Source: Antedon mediterranea (Eukaryota > Echinodermata > Crinoidea > Comatulida > Antedonidae). Taken from it: 64,000 bases of DNA. A program made the translations under genes and the position numbers. Each line of letters begins with the position of its first letter. The stretch's first letter is position 1. Under the pieces are notes generated by a model. It saw nothing but the letters and a program-made list of their open reading frames with translations, did no database searches and was not told where the DNA came from. Of this stretch, positions 1 to 13,300 are shown piece by piece. The stretch lies in NCBI RefSeq assembly GCF_964355755.1, contig NC_092672.1, positions 3,474,001-3,538,000 on the forward strand, in the 5' to 3' direction.

Positions 1-525
1 TGATGAGCAACAATAAAAAGAATTTAAAAAGAGTCAAATTAAAATCAAATAAAATTGAAAACCAGGCCACATGAAATTACTTTCCAAACATTTTTCATCT
101 TTACATTTAAACCGAAAAAATGTATTTGTCTTTCAAAATGTAAACACGCTTCATGCTTTTCTATCACATGACATTTACGGATCCGTATGCAGTTTCTACT
201 TTCGATTGTGCGCACTAAAGCGTGGTTCCCACTAGAGAACGAAACGCAGCGCGTATTGACGCAATGATGTATTGCGTAATCACAAGTGGGAACCGACGAC
301 GCAACAGTGCTGCAAAAATCACAGGTTTGATTTCACGCAGGCGGGGGTAAACACAATTATTGGAAGGGCATTTGCTTATGTTGCGTAGGTTGCGTTAGTT
401 ACCTACCTCACAAATGGGAACCAAATACACGCATGCAAGTAGTTAGAACGAGTATTTACAGTACAATTAAAATAAATTAACATGATTCATATATTTGTTA
501 TATTTTTGTTGTCATTATCGTATAG
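1..525. other. Intronic or upstream sequence of the DCST-like gene
   Basis: No coding exon could be supported here. The main content is a palindromic MITE copy (219-425). Because the downstream DCST-like exons lack the usual N-terminal membrane segments, this stretch is probably an intron of that gene rather than its promoter. That is inference from the protein, since no splice donor pairing is visible inside the window. Confidence 0.5.
219..425. mobile_element. MITE family A, copy 1
   Basis: The left end reads AGCGTGGTTCCCACTAGAG and the right end carries the inverse complement of TGGTTCCC (AAATGGGAACCAAAT). The interior is rich in GCGTTGCG-like CpG words. An additional inner AAGTGGGAACC at about 282-293 makes this copy longer than the two others in the window (25929-26086 and 40296-40446). 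There is no coding capacity. It is non-autonomous, and the transposase family cannot be assigned from the ends alone. Confidence 0.65.
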
Positions 526-2449
526 GTTTTAAATATGCATAGTGAACAAATACAAGAAGCTGCGTTAAAATCATTTGATGATTACGTCGAAAACGTAGAA
601 GCCAGTCTAGAGACACTTGAATCTATAGCCACGGACATCCAAGAGTCTATGGAACCTCTCACTGAAGGAATTATACGAGTTAATGACCAAATAGAGGTAC
701 TATTTGTGTGCACTTTTTAATAAAACTACAGTACTGTACAATAAATAATGACGTATAAATTGTAGTGCGCCCTCTATATCGTCACACAAAATTGGTTTCT
801 TTTGGCGCATCAAATACCATTTGGTGCTTAATTATTAGATCGAACATCTGAACATGCTTAACTCCTACCGGCGCGCATTTATATCGTCCGATCTATTGTC
901 GTGATGAAAGCATCTTACTATAATACAATAACATTTTTCTAGAACGCTGCAGATGCTTTGAAGAACTCTGCAGAAACGTGTGTAAGAACGCTGAACAACG
1001 CATACGACGAGTGTATATTACAAATAAACAGTGTGTATGAAGACTGCAAAAGTAGCCTTAGAATAGGTAAATGACCTATCATTTTATTCTTTATTATTGT
1101 ATGTACGGGGTTGGCTAAATATGGTTCAGATGCCGCACTCATTTCTTCTACCTTCCATTTCAGATATTGACCTATGTGCACCTTTGGGCATTACTGATGT
1201 TTTCTGCGAGACAGTCAAAATCGGTACCGGACTTTGTCAGTTACCAACGTTAGGAGATGACATATTTGATATACTCATTATTGACGGGATAGAGGAGGCA
1301 GTTGAAGAGTTAGTTGACATGTTTGAGGTCAACGTGGACTTTGTACCCACGTGGCAGGACGCGCTCGTCAATTTTACAGGCGATCCGAAGGCTATTGCCG
1401 AGAAAATAAGCGCCAAATTAGAAGACACATTTGGAACATTTGATATTCTCATCTTGTTTTTGGACCGTCTTGTTGCGTTTTCGGTTGTTTATCTACTCTA
1501 CCGATCATATAGGTATCATTCAAATTATGTCACAAAGGACAAGTTTGATAATTTTTACATCACAAAAGAGTTCCGGAAAGTCGATAAAAACAGACGTGAA
1601 AACGGTAAGGAATTTGTTCTACCGCTTAAAAAATATGAGAAGAAAACCATGATTGATGTGACCACGTTATCACTATCTCATCCCGAGAAAGGTTCCTTCA
1701 AAATCGGCTTAGCATCAGTTATTCTAAAAGCACTTATAACAGCTATCATCATACTAGTTGACTATGGATTCTATTGGCTACTAACAGTAATAGAAAGTCT
1801 ATATAAGGAAATCAATTACAGCGCATCAGGTGGAGGCGATCTGAGCTACAATATTGAGGGAGATGGTCTAATGGCGGACTTTGCACGCAACCTGTACGGC
1901 GAAGGCCCACAAGATTCAAACACGTACGAAATACAATCACAGGCACAAAAATGTATTCCAAAACCATTCAAACCAGAGGACAATACTGCCATTATTATAG
2001 GTGTTTTATACGGTGTAATCATATTGACTGTTCTTTTCCAAGCGTACGCTTTGCGTTTACGTCGCTGGATCGCGTCATATTATTACCCAGAGCGTGAACA
2101 AGCTCGAACGATGTATCTTTACAACAAAACGCTAAGAAAACGTAAAACGCTTTGGTCAATATTAAAACAAACAATAAAAGAGAATCGCCGAGAACAGGTT
2201 GAGGCAGAGAGAATAAGTTTTAGGGCGTGGTTAGCTACGCACAACAAATTATGTGGTATTATATTCGCGAATAAAATGCACGTGTGCCTCGGCTGTGCAA
2301 CCGGAGAAAATGAATCGTTTTATATTTGTGAAACTCCGCGGTGTAGTGGCGCATACTGTGGCGAGTGTTTGGAGCAAGTAGGAAGTCTTTGCACATTGTG
2401 TGGCGATCCCATTGATATTGAAAGCGGTGTTAAAAATTCCAAAATATAA
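526..2449 (+). CDS. DCST2: DC-STAMP domain-containing protein (DCST2/DCST1-like), 3' part
   Basis: Three exons join in frame: 526-696 (acceptor TATAG, donor GAG|GTACTA, phase 0), 943-1066 (phase 0 to 1) and 1164-2449 (stop TAA). The product is a multipass membrane protein of the DC-STAMP family; DCST1/DCST2 relatives act in sperm-egg fusion and DCST1 also as a RING-type ubiquitin ligase (family knowledge). The first two exons give helical, Cys-containing ectodomain segments. The long exon gives the DC-STAMP core, including YRSYRYHSNY and FDNFYITKEF, two hydrophobic segments (LASVILKALITAIIILVDYG and IIIGVLYGVIILTVLF), the basic YYYPEREQARTMYLYN stretch, and a C-terminal C4-type zinc module (CLGC, CETPRCSGAYCGEC, CTLC). 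The N-terminal membrane segments are missing, so exons upstream of the window are expected; the ATG at 535 is probably internal. The zinc module and the PEREQ region fit DCST2 slightly better than DCST1, but I cannot exclude DCST1. Confidence 0.85.
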
Positions 2450-2643
2450 TTTAGCTGCTGTGCGGGGATCGCTGCCGACACTAGGCATTTAATATAATAT
2501 AAAATGTTCAACACATAACATGTATCACTTATTCTACAATGACGCATGGAAGAAAGTTTGATGCGACACTTACTCGACGAACGCAGCGAGCTAATTTTTT
2601 TTTTATCATTAGCAAAAAGAGGCATTTGATGCCGAATTCCAAA

Positions 2644-2649
2644 AATAAA
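2644..2649 (+). terminator. Candidate poly(A) signal of the DCST-like gene
   Basis: AATAAA lies 195 nt after the DCST-like stop codon on the coding strand. It is the first canonical hexamer downstream. No cleavage site can be confirmed from sequence. Confidence 0.4.
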
Positions 2650-3222
2650 AATGTATAATATATAAAAAATACTTAAAGCTGTTTACCTTATTAAATTTTC
2701 ATCTCTTGGCTTACGAAAACATATCTCTTTTGGCTATAGGTATAATTACTAGGAACTATAATTGACTCAGTGTCCTTAAACAACCTATTTCCATAACTGT
2801 TAGGCTTTGGAAAAATGAAAGTAACTATGAATGCAGTTATTTCATAATAAAACCTCAGCCATTAAAACAGAACACACTGCAAACATTCTGTATGCTGATC
2901 AGATCAATTATTACTCGCTTCTTAAGTTTCTACCAAAAACATTATAAACTACACAACATGTCTCGTACTAAAATATTTATTGGTTCTCTATGCATATTCA
3001 ACGATGTTGATAAAAATCGTATTTAAATAAGTTGCTTTTATTTCTATTGAGTTTAGTGGGTTACATAATAATATACTGGCAAGGTTAACAACAAAAATTA
3101 AAAAGTGTCAATATTGCACTATTAAGCAAACAATAACTACAAATAACACAGGTGACGTTGCTAGGTATGGCAAGTGATAAATGAACGCGTTCGTACAGAT
3201 TCAATGACATCATAAACTGTAA

Positions 3223-3690
3223 GTGATGTCATTCAACGTCATACATAGAAAAGGTTGTGATGTCATAAACATTAAAGACTGTGGTGTCATACACAATAAT
3301 GACTGTGGTGTCATACACAGTAAAGGCTGTGATGTCATACACAGTAAAGGCTGTGATGTCATACACAATAATGGCTGTGATGTCATACACAATAATGGTT
3401 GTGATGTCATACACAGTAATGGCTGTGATGTCAAATAGCAATGGTTGTGATGTCATACACAGTAATGGCTGTGATGTCATACCTAGTAATTGATGTGATG
3501 TCATACATAGTAATTGATGTGATGTCAAATAGCAATGGTTGTGATGTCATACACAGTAATGGCTGTGATGTCATACCTAGTAATTGATGTGATGTCATAC
3601 CTAGTAAAGGCTGTGATGTCAAAGAGCAATGGTTGTGATGTCATACTAGCAATGGCTGTGATGTCATACTAGCAATGGTTGTGATGTCAT
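3223..3690. repeat. Minisatellite, about 24-bp unit (TGTGATGTCATACACAGTAA)
   Basis: About 19 imperfect copies of a unit containing GGCTGTGATGTCATACAC follow each other without spacers. The variants CATACCTAGTAATTGA and CAAATAGCAATGGT recur in blocks, indicating unit-block duplication. All six frames are largely open because the unit is close to a multiple of three; this does not indicate a protein. Confidence 0.9.
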
Positions 3691-4639
3691 AAACTGTATA
3701 AGCTGCATGTGCCTGATTGTTTTCTATTAAATTCTATTTGTTTATATTGTGCATTTTAAACACAATGCAAGTGTAGGCATTCCTCCTAACATAGATAATT
3801 TTCAAATAGTAATATTTCTTACCTATAGACACACTATTTACAATGTAAAAATACAGCTAAAATACAGTAACAACATGGATAGCTGTATTCATCAAAAACT
3901 GTATAATAATCTACAAAAATATTATTTATTACATAACTAATAGTTTATAGAATGTTCAATGTTAGTTATTTAACAGTCCTGTCCAGTATCAGTAAAGGAC
4001 ATTAATACAACAGCTATTAACATACAACATTAAGTTATTAATATTCATGTTCCTTATAATGTTATGAAATCTATTTGCACTAAAAATGATTCCGAAATAA
4101 ATATACTTTAGCACCAAACAGGCTGTGTGTTCTATTGATTGCAAATTCATCTATTTTATTACTTGCATAGATACAAAGATTATCATCTGTAATTGTAAAA
4201 CGTTTAATTACTAAATCTCAAGTAATTTTGGACAAAAGATATAGAAATAGCCACTACAATAACAATGTATATACATTAAACACAACAATATAACATAATA
4301 TATAGCAATTCTAATAGAAAAACAATCCAGAAAATAACACATACATGTGTAGTTAGAACTAACAATACTCAAACACACCTTAACACACGTTATAACACAA
4401 ACAAATACAAATGTATTTTTCTGCTCTTTTTTTTTTAAAGATAATAGTACAGCACCAATTTTTCTTTTGCTATATATAATTCTAAAATATTCATAATATT
4501 TACAAACGCTAGTTTACAATACAACGCACTTCTGTAGCAAATGGGTAAAAGTTCAGAATACTGCAGTAACTCATTGATATACTGCAGTAAGTCAGCACAC
4601 TTAATGTACAAGTCAAACAAGATTAATGATGATTCTGAT

Positions 4640-5130
4640 GAAATTATAATGATGATGATATGGTGGTATTGATAATAAAGTATTGATTATCATTATAGTA
4701 TATTATGATTAAGCGTGGTGATAATGATTATAGGTATTGATTATGATTATAGAATATTGAATATGATTATAGGGTATTGAATATGATTATAGGTTATTGA
4801 ATATGATTATAGGTTATTGAATATGATTATAGACTATTGTGATTATAGGGTATTGATTATAGAGTATTGATTTTGATCATAGAGTATTGGTTATGATTAT
4901 AGGATACTGATTATGATGATAGAATATTGATTTTGATTATAGGATATTGATTATGATTATAGGATATTGATTATGATTATAGGATATTGATTTTGAATTA
5001 AGATACAGATATTGTAATTATAGGGTATTGATTATGATGATAGAGTATTAGTTTTGATTATATGGTACTGGTTTTGATTATAGGGTATTGCTTACGATTA
5101 TAGATATTGATTATGATTAAAGAGTATTGA
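4640..5130. repeat. Degenerate AT-rich tandem array (TATTGATTATGATTATAGG)
   Basis: More than 20 imperfect copies of an 18-20-bp unit ATTGA(A/T)TATGATTATAGG(G/A)T fill this stretch. Copies in the centre (about 4740-4840) are most alike, with the edges diverged. It lies in the 3' flank of the smoothelin gene. Confidence 0.85.
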
Positions 5131-5332
5131 TTGATATTGTAAATTGATCAAACTTAAAATGAGAAAATATTAACCATAACAAGCGCTATACCATTCGATA
5201 TCTTGAAATCATGATTTAAAAACTATAAAACAGGAATTTATAAATCATAAAGCAACCTGAGGTAGCATGCTGTTAGTGTAATTCATATGAGTAACAACAA
5301 AATGGTAAATAAATCGTCTGATGCTTCGCCTC

Positions 5333-7372
5333 TCATACAGGGCTGACTGGCTTGCCGTTAAGGTTCCTATACAAACTTTGAACATACGTGAACACACATT
5401 TCCAATCTGGCGTGTCCTTCATCATGATCATGTCGTCAGTGTCTAGTAGAGGCATGATGTTGGCCAGTGATCTAGTACACAAAGGAAACCCAAATAGTCA
5501 ATAGATGTATAGTTTGTACATAAATGTATCCAATAGTAAAGAAAGTTCACTTGTCAATGGTTTTTTTTTTCAATCTTAATCTGTCTTTTTTTTTTTTTTT
5601 TTTTTTTTTACTTATTGTCTTTTGGACAAAAATAAATGCTTTTTGAATTGAATAACTATATATACATTACATTACAAACATTACCATAATAACCACAAAA
5701 TCATTTCCAGTATCTGTAACTACTGTACCATAAACAGCATGGTAATCATAACACCATGATGGTACAATGACATAAACTGAACCAGGGAGAGGTAATCATA
5801 ACACCATGATGGTACAATGACAAACTGAACCAGGGAGAGGTATCTCCCTGACTCAATCATCTCCAACTCATCCTCCAACACCTCAACATCTCGAGCTCCG
5901 TCTACACTATAAAACTAGTCCATACCATATATAGTAGGGATAAACCCAAATATGATAGTATGACATCATCATGCCCATATATTATGGGCACATTTTTTTT
6001 GTCACATAAGTTTGATAGTGTAGACAGAGCTTTACACCAATCCATGCCAACTCCATGGTCGCAAACACATACCACTATCACTAATAACGCCACTAGCTTA
6101 ACCATGTCACCATCACCTATGTACCGTCCAATCAGATTACAAACTTACTCTGCTGTAGTAAAAGCAAGGTCAAAGTTGCGTCGTCTTTCTTTAGGGTCAA
6201 GTTCATCAAAGTTGAATGCACCTGGATAGAAATGATGAATAACAGCACAAAATGCCATGCCATTGTTCCAACTACGAGAGAAATTCTCAATCTTTACGTT
6301 CTGAAATAAATAGAGGTAAAAATGGTCACTAAAGCTCTAAATGTGATGTGCCCATATATGGACATGATGATGTCATATCAGTACCATATGTGGGCATATC
6401 ACTACCTTATTTGAGCACATCACATTTTTTTTGATAGTATAGACATATCTTTATACTGTACACTGGTGGGACAGACATGCACCAAACAAAAACCATCCGA
6501 TACACGGTTCTTGTGGTGAGTACCTCTCTGTTATTGCGGTGGTCCTTAGAGGGCGTAATCTTGCAAGAGTGGACTTTAGATGTGTGCGCCATTCTGAAGG
6601 CTTGGGTTAAAATAAATTCCACGTAAAATTGTGTGCGATTGTATTTATCATAGGGAGGATGCCTGACACCCCTCAAATACAACTATTGAGAGCTTGATTA
6701 AGTTAGGTTAAGGAACCTGATTGTATTTATCATAGGGAGGATGCCTGACACCCCTCAAATACAATTATTGAGAGCTTGATTAAGTTAGGTTAAGGAACCT
6801 GATTTGTTATGTGTATTGTTTTTGATGAGACGAATAAAGAGATTGATTTGAAGCTGTTGAGTCAAAAAGTAATTCTGTGCACATTTATCTAATATCCAAT
6901 TGTGAAAAGGTTATTTATAAATTTTTTTTTTTGGCCTGCGTCAGTCTTAATAATGACTAAGCAAGGACTGTTTAAAGCACCTTGATTGGTCCTAACATTG
7001 ATCAAGGGCTTCTCTCGTCTAGTGCCCGCCTTCACCAGAGGAAAGGCAATGGTCAATACGTCTGAGGCAGATACTAGATGCAGGGGCTGCCATAAGTGTC
7101 AGCTGTGCTTAAATGCCTAACGGGACTCCAACTCCAAAACGGTTATTAGAGCACAAATAAATATTGTACATACTGGATATTCACTAGTAATTCTTTTGCA
7201 CCAATCCAGTAGCTTAGCCTTGATAGAGTTCGCATTCTGGACCATCATACGTGGAGGCCCAGCAGAGCTTGCCCCAGCCTGAACTTTGCCCCCAAACATT
7301 TGCATGATGTTAGCCTTCTTGTTCTTGGCTGCCGCTTGGTCTGCACGCCTTTGTTCCTGAAGTCTTTTGTTC
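5333..7372 (-). CDS. SMTN: Smoothelin exons 18-20: smoothelin-type CH domain and C-terminus
   Basis: Exon 7174-7372 carries a basic helix (NKRLQEQRRADQAAAKNKK), the linker MQMFGGKVQAG, then the start of the CH domain at NANSIKAKLLDWCKRIT. Exon 6149-6300 gives NVKIENFSRSWNNGMAFCAV and FYPGAFNFDELDPKERRRNF, the conserved CH core. Exon 5333-5471 gives LLDTDDMIMMKDTPDWKCVF and a short tail ending SPV. The IKxxLLDWC opening and the PDWKCVxTYxQxxYR ending are diagnostic of smoothelin and smoothelin-like CH domains (a single type-2-like CH, linked to actin, tropomyosin or calmodulin binding in the family). The stop TGA is at 5333-5335. Confidence 0.95.
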
Positions 7373-10300
7373 CTACAATAAATTAAAAAAATCAACTACT
7401 AGACAACCAGTTTATTACACATAACTATTTATACTATTAGATCCTAACTTTAGAAGAGTTAAGGCCCTAATTCTAGGGTTAGGAAGAGCAGTGATTTTAT
7501 TGACTACCTTGCGGCTTGTTGTTCCTTCCATTTCACTGCTTCTTCCGCTCGTTTCTCTTCCCTTTCTTTTTTCTTTTTTGCAAGTTCTTCATCAAACTTT
7601 GACACTGAAAAAAATCATTAGAAGATGATAAAACGAATTTATTAACTAGTATTAGGTGTTCTTTGCAAAAAAGCGTGAATGAATCATTAAATCGCTGTTT
7701 AAGTAACAGAAAAAAAAATAAAATAATGATATAAATCATGCAGAACTCTTCCCCTACTTACTTTTTCTTGACGTCAATGGTTGTGATTCTGGCACTTTTG
7801 ATGATGATGACGACGAAGATGATGAACTAACAGTGGTGGACTTCTTTGAATATGAAAACCCACATGGTCCTAAAAACAAAAAGTAACAATGTACAGTTGA
7901 AAGTAACAAAATCTTGAAACATTCAAACAGTACATATTAAATATTATTTTAATTTCAAAAGGCAAGGGAAAAAACTGACTAGAAACAAAGTAAAAAGGTT
8001 TTAGAAGCTAGTAAGTATATTAGTTATTTTTGCTTTATAAATGCTATAGCTCTGTCTACACTATCAAACTATATGTGACAAAAAAATATGATGTGCACAT
8101 ATATGGACATGATGTCATATCACTACCATATTTGGGCATATCACTACTATATTTGGGCACAACACACTTTTTTTGTCAAACTAGTTTGATAATGTAGACA
8201 GAGCTTTAGTTTACAGATATGTAGGACGAAAACAAAACCAAGTGAATTTAAGAATATCAAATATAATCTAACTGTGATCACCTGTCTGTAATATTATGTT
8301 ATAATTATTAACCGTTCATCATTAATTGTTAAAACAGGTTAGAACACTAGTAGCATAATTATCAAAGCCTGGGTGGTTGCTGTAAAAGTGTCTACAGAAT
8401 GTTATTTTCTTGTGTCAGGGCCTACACAGCGTGTTAAGGCAATAGAGATGATAAGATAGTGTCAACCTTGTGTTGTTAGATGTAACCATACACAGTTGGA
8501 CGTACAGTACTGTAAATACTGACGTGTAAATAGAACTTGATGAACTATAGGCTATATTTTTGTAATTGGTAATGAATCAAAATAGCACACCATATTTCTA
8601 TACAGTATCTCCAGGATCTCAAGAAAGCAGGTCACACTATTTTTTTTTTATTCCTCTTTTTGGATTTTTTTGGGGTTTTTTTGGCATAAAAAACAGGGCT
8701 GTAGCCACCAGTACGGGGCCGTATCCACCACTTTTTCACAGAGGCCTTTGACAACCCAGTGGCTTGAACAGAGATTATTCTCCTTTCTTACGAACATTGC
8801 ACCACTATATTTCTTGTGGCTATATCATCACTGATCAAAAAGCATGCACAATTTATTAAGTTGGAAAATGTATTTAGAAAATAAATCACAGAACACACAA
8901 GAAATCAAGGGGGCGCAAAAACAGGTGCAGATCAAAAACTTTGTTTTTGTTTTGCTCACAATATTTCCTTACCATCTTGCCGGACAACTTGTTCAGTGGT
9001 TTCGGTTTGACTCTTTGTTTTACCATCTATCATAGAGAGCACAAGTAGAGGACAGAGCACAGTAGAAAGAAGTAGAGAGAAAGACATTGACATATCAAGA
9101 TAGAGTGTATATATAAACATATAGAGCATAGTCACAGAGAAAAAATAAATAGTTGCCTTGCTTTGTTTATACTAGTTATTATTACAGTATTAACATTTAT
9201 AGAATATATAATATAATAATATAATACTGTACATATTATAAACTAAAGTTAAAACATTAAACCTATTCTAGTCTTTTATAAATATATTATTAATTCTATT
9301 TTATATTATTGTAATTATTATACTGTTAATTATTATTATTATATTATTATGCTATTGTTATACAGGTACTGTAAATATAATGTTAAAAAATGCTAACAAC
9401 TTTATAACAATTTCAATTTGGATTGGGAACCATCTTTTAATTTTTTTTTTAAAGAAAATTAATGGGTGTAAGTATTAAGGTCTTTCTACACTATCAGAGA
9501 ATGAGAATAAAAATATGATGTGCCCATATATGGACATGTCATCACTACCATATTTGGGCACATCACACTTTTTTGTCAAACTAGATAGTGTAGACAGATA
9601 TAGACTTGATATATTGAAATTGATTGAAATATATATTTATACTGGGTAACCTCTTCAGTCAAAGACTGGTCTCCCAGAGGGCCCAGTTGGTGATCGGTGG
9701 CTGTGATGTACTAATACACCGGGGTAAGCCCCTACTCGTCTCAAAAGATGTACAGGTTCTTTAAAGTGCACACGAGCTAGGTGTGTACACTGGACCTACA
9801 GTTTATAGTCTTTATCCGAGAAGACATGTTCTACCACCAGAACCATGGAGTGAGTGAGCCTCGAACCCCTGCCGATGTTATGGCTACGTAATTACGGTTC
9901 CACTGTCTTAACCGCTCGACCACTCACTCACATATAAATCTCTTCTTTAAAAAAAGTAATACTTCTTTGTTGTCTTGGACCTGCGTGATAACATAATTGT
10001 TAAAAAATGCGTAACAATATTACGTTTAAGTAATCAAACATTTTTATCTTACCCGCTGATTTTGAAGTGATTGATTTTGTAACACTTTGTACTCCATTTT
10101 TCTCGACAGTTTTTATATTTGTCGTCGTTTTTGTATTTCCATCATCTGTTACCACTGATTTCTCATCATCTTTGTTAACTTTTATGACTTTTGTTTCTGG
10201 TTTTTCTTTGGTAATTGCTGTAGAGTTATTATTCGGAGACAGCGGAGGTTTATTATCAACGGGTGTGCTTGGCGTTGACAGCGGTGGTTTGTTATCAACT

Positions 10301-13300
10301 GGGGTGCTTGGCGTTGAAAGTGATGGTTTATTGTCAATGGGTGTGCTTGGTTTTATTGTCGTTGGTTCCTTCTTTGTCGATTCTTGTTCATTTATATTAT
10401 TGTTTTTGTCGTCTGTATTTTTAATATTTGTTTCTTGCCGTTTTTGTCGTCTCCTCTCTCTATCAGTAATCGTAGGTTGTTCTGTAATATCTAAGAAATG
10501 CAATTTTCCAAAAATTAAAAAATTCTAAATATACAAGAATAATTAAGAAAATAAATTTCAGAGATAAATAAATCATCATTCATCAATAAAAAATTAATTG
10601 AAATCATTCTTTCATTATCACATCAGTGTTATCATTATCATTGGGCGTGTTTCTGCTGCAAATCCTCAAAATACGGTACGGTAAAATGGTATATTTTATA
10701 ACAAATTTTTTAGTACCCTGTTTCTGCTAGAAGTACTATCTTGGGTGGTCGTGTTAAAATTCATCTTTTTTTACCCAATCTGCCTTTCGATCCCCCAAAA
10801 TGGGGACAAGTTATTCCTTCCTTGCTCGAATTAGAATTTAAATTCTTTGGCGATGTAATTGTAGCCTCTGCTTTCTGTTTTGTTATTGACTTGTTTCAAT
10901 GATAAGTTCGCACACCCCATACTCTCCTTTAACTGTTGCTAAATTATCTTTTTAAATCTACCTGTTCTGTTCCTTTTTAATTTTCCCTAAATATTTGTTT
11001 CCCCAGATTGTTTGCAAATGTTGTTCCTTACTTTCGCTGACTATAGATTATCCATCCATGTGTAAAAAGCTTACAGAAAATTAAAATATTTTTTATTGGC
11101 AGCAGAAAAGGGTACCAAAAATACAGTAGAAATTTATAAATACCGTATTTTATCCACAAATTTGGTGGCGAAAATATGGTATACAAAATATGGTATATTT
11201 TTTTTATGATCTCCATTTTCCGCTGCTAAAAATATACCGTACAGTATATATACGGTATTAAATATGGTATTTACTTGGCAGCAGAAACAGGGCCATTGTC
11301 ATAATTAGCATCAGTGACATTTCTGTTTCTTTCAATCATGACTGACTTTGAATGTCAAGTACTAGGCCTGTAATCTGAAAGGTTTCTGACTGACTTTGAA
11401 TGTCAAGTACGGTACTAGGCCTGTAATCTGAAAGGTTTCTGATGACAAGGTGCAAGATGAAATGTTAGCATGCCGATGCGTACAGTCACCAAACATCGCA
11501 AAATGCCATCACGAAAAAAAAATTAATTAGTGCACGGCGTAATCAAAGGCAAACACACTTTTGTTTAAATAACATTGGTACCTAAATGCTCTACATTCTT
11601 TTAAAGTTAAAAGTAACGCATAATACATTGTGCATATGGAAGATTGTGCTTTAAACTATAATCATAGTATTGCACAACGACTTTATACGGTACGGTATCT
11701 AAATGCTGTACATTCTTCTAAAGTTAAAAGCAATGCAAATATAATACATTGTGCTTACTATATCATAGTATATTGCACAACGACTTTATACGGTACGGTA
11801 TCTAAATGCTGTACATTCTTTTAAAGTTAAAAATAATGTATAATACATTGTCGATATGGAAGATAATCATAGTATATTGTAGTCCGACTTTAAAACACTG
11901 GAAGCTTTAGCTAGATTAGGTAATATAAGTTCAGGCTAATGAGGTAATAGTGCCCTGTAGAGATCATTGTAAACTGGAGAGAAGCGAGTAAGCTATAGCA
12001 AATTTTGCAATTTATATTATGTTATTTCCATGATTTTTTAAAATTTTGCTCCTCTTATTTTAATCAAATTGTTTTCAATTGTTAACTTTATAAGATAAGA
12101 GAAATAAATGTTACTTTGAATTAATTGAATTGAATTAAATTGAATTGAATTATGCACCTGGAGCAACAATAATGCCCTGTAATATAGTAAACTGGAGAGA
12201 GGCGTAGGCTATAGCAAATTGCAAAATTTATAATACGTTATTTTCATGCTAGGACCAATTCTGCACTTGAAGCGACAAATAGTCACTATAAATTTCTCCT
12301 AATGATAGCGCCATAAATTCAACACTACTACTACTACTATACAGTAACTAAGTAACTTGTGTTTGAATTGGACGTAAGGTAGCACGACACAAGCCTTTCT
12401 TTAGCCAAACTCTGGGAGATAAAGACACAATAATGATTGCAAGAGATGGTTACCATAATCCATGGTAGTCCGAAAAACATAAACAATGATTAAACGTCTG
12501 TACTTTAGATCCTTTGATATTTATGGGCACAGGTGTGATTCTTTATTTACCCACAGAATTTGACAAAGTGGCACCTTTTGTCACCTTCAGTTGTCACCTG
12601 TTTCCATTAACAACAAGCTTTGACAAATGCTAACGACCTAGTCGGTGAATTTCCAATCAAAATATTGTGATGACGTTGATATTGATGTTAACATTTAAAT
12701 CCGCCTACAGTAGGTACAACCAACTCTCCCGATTTTACAGCCTATCAAATTTAAATAAAATCTCCCCCGATGATGATCAAATAAATATCTAAACGTTGAA
12801 TCAGTGCTTGTCTCGTTATTTGGTGTCAGTTTTATACTAAGATACTATATTATTTTATACAGAAGGAGGATAAAAGCAAGTTAAATAGATGACATTTTTA
12901 ACTAGAACTTTTCTTTCTAACAAAAATTAGAGCACTCATTTTCATACATTAGATAGAAGCAATTAAATTATGACAAGATAGATGAAAGCACACTGTTGCA
13001 TCTTGTCAAGAACTGGGTCAGAAGGCACAGAGGTCAAACTGCTGTATGCAGAGATCAGTTGCTTAAGCTGTGGTGTACTGAATTACATACAATGTACTAT
13101 GGGTAATTTATTATTTTAATGATGATACTAGGTCACATGTTTATGCAAAAATACAAATACCAAAATTATAATTTAATATTTTAAAATATTTTTTGTAGAA
13201 CAAATAAAATCTCTTAACTTCTGCAGTTGCGCAAATGATCAGTTACAAGAGTAGAACCATCAGAAGTTTCACTAGGGTGGTAGATGAAAGTTATTTGCTA

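Larger units (their letters stand above)
2650..5332. other. Intergenic spacer between convergent genes, with minisatellites
   Basis: The plus-strand DCST-like gene and the minus-strand smoothelin gene converge here. No coding exon is supported. Both 3' UTRs probably lie in it. The recognisable content is the 24-bp-period minisatellite at 3223-3690 and the imperfect 18-20-bp array at 4640-5130. The open frames in the first array are repeat artefacts. Confidence 0.6.

Noticed and set aside
3210-3622. Overlapping open frames with perfect protein repeats on both strands
   Set aside because: They arise because the minisatellite unit has few stops. Every frame is open, there is no splice or family support, and both strands behave alike.
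3223-3690. CRISPR-like periodic repeats
   Set aside because: Units are contiguous, imperfect and lack unique spacers. The surrounding DNA is clearly animal.
9900-9931. tRNA-Ser/Leu-like gene on the minus strand
   Set aside because: The tRNA-like head is joined to a conserved non-tRNA body also found at 46354-46671, so it is a SINE.
10067-10528. 153-codon open frame on the plus strand
   Set aside because: It is antisense to smoothelin exon 10053-10490 and owes its openness to the coding repeat on the other strand.
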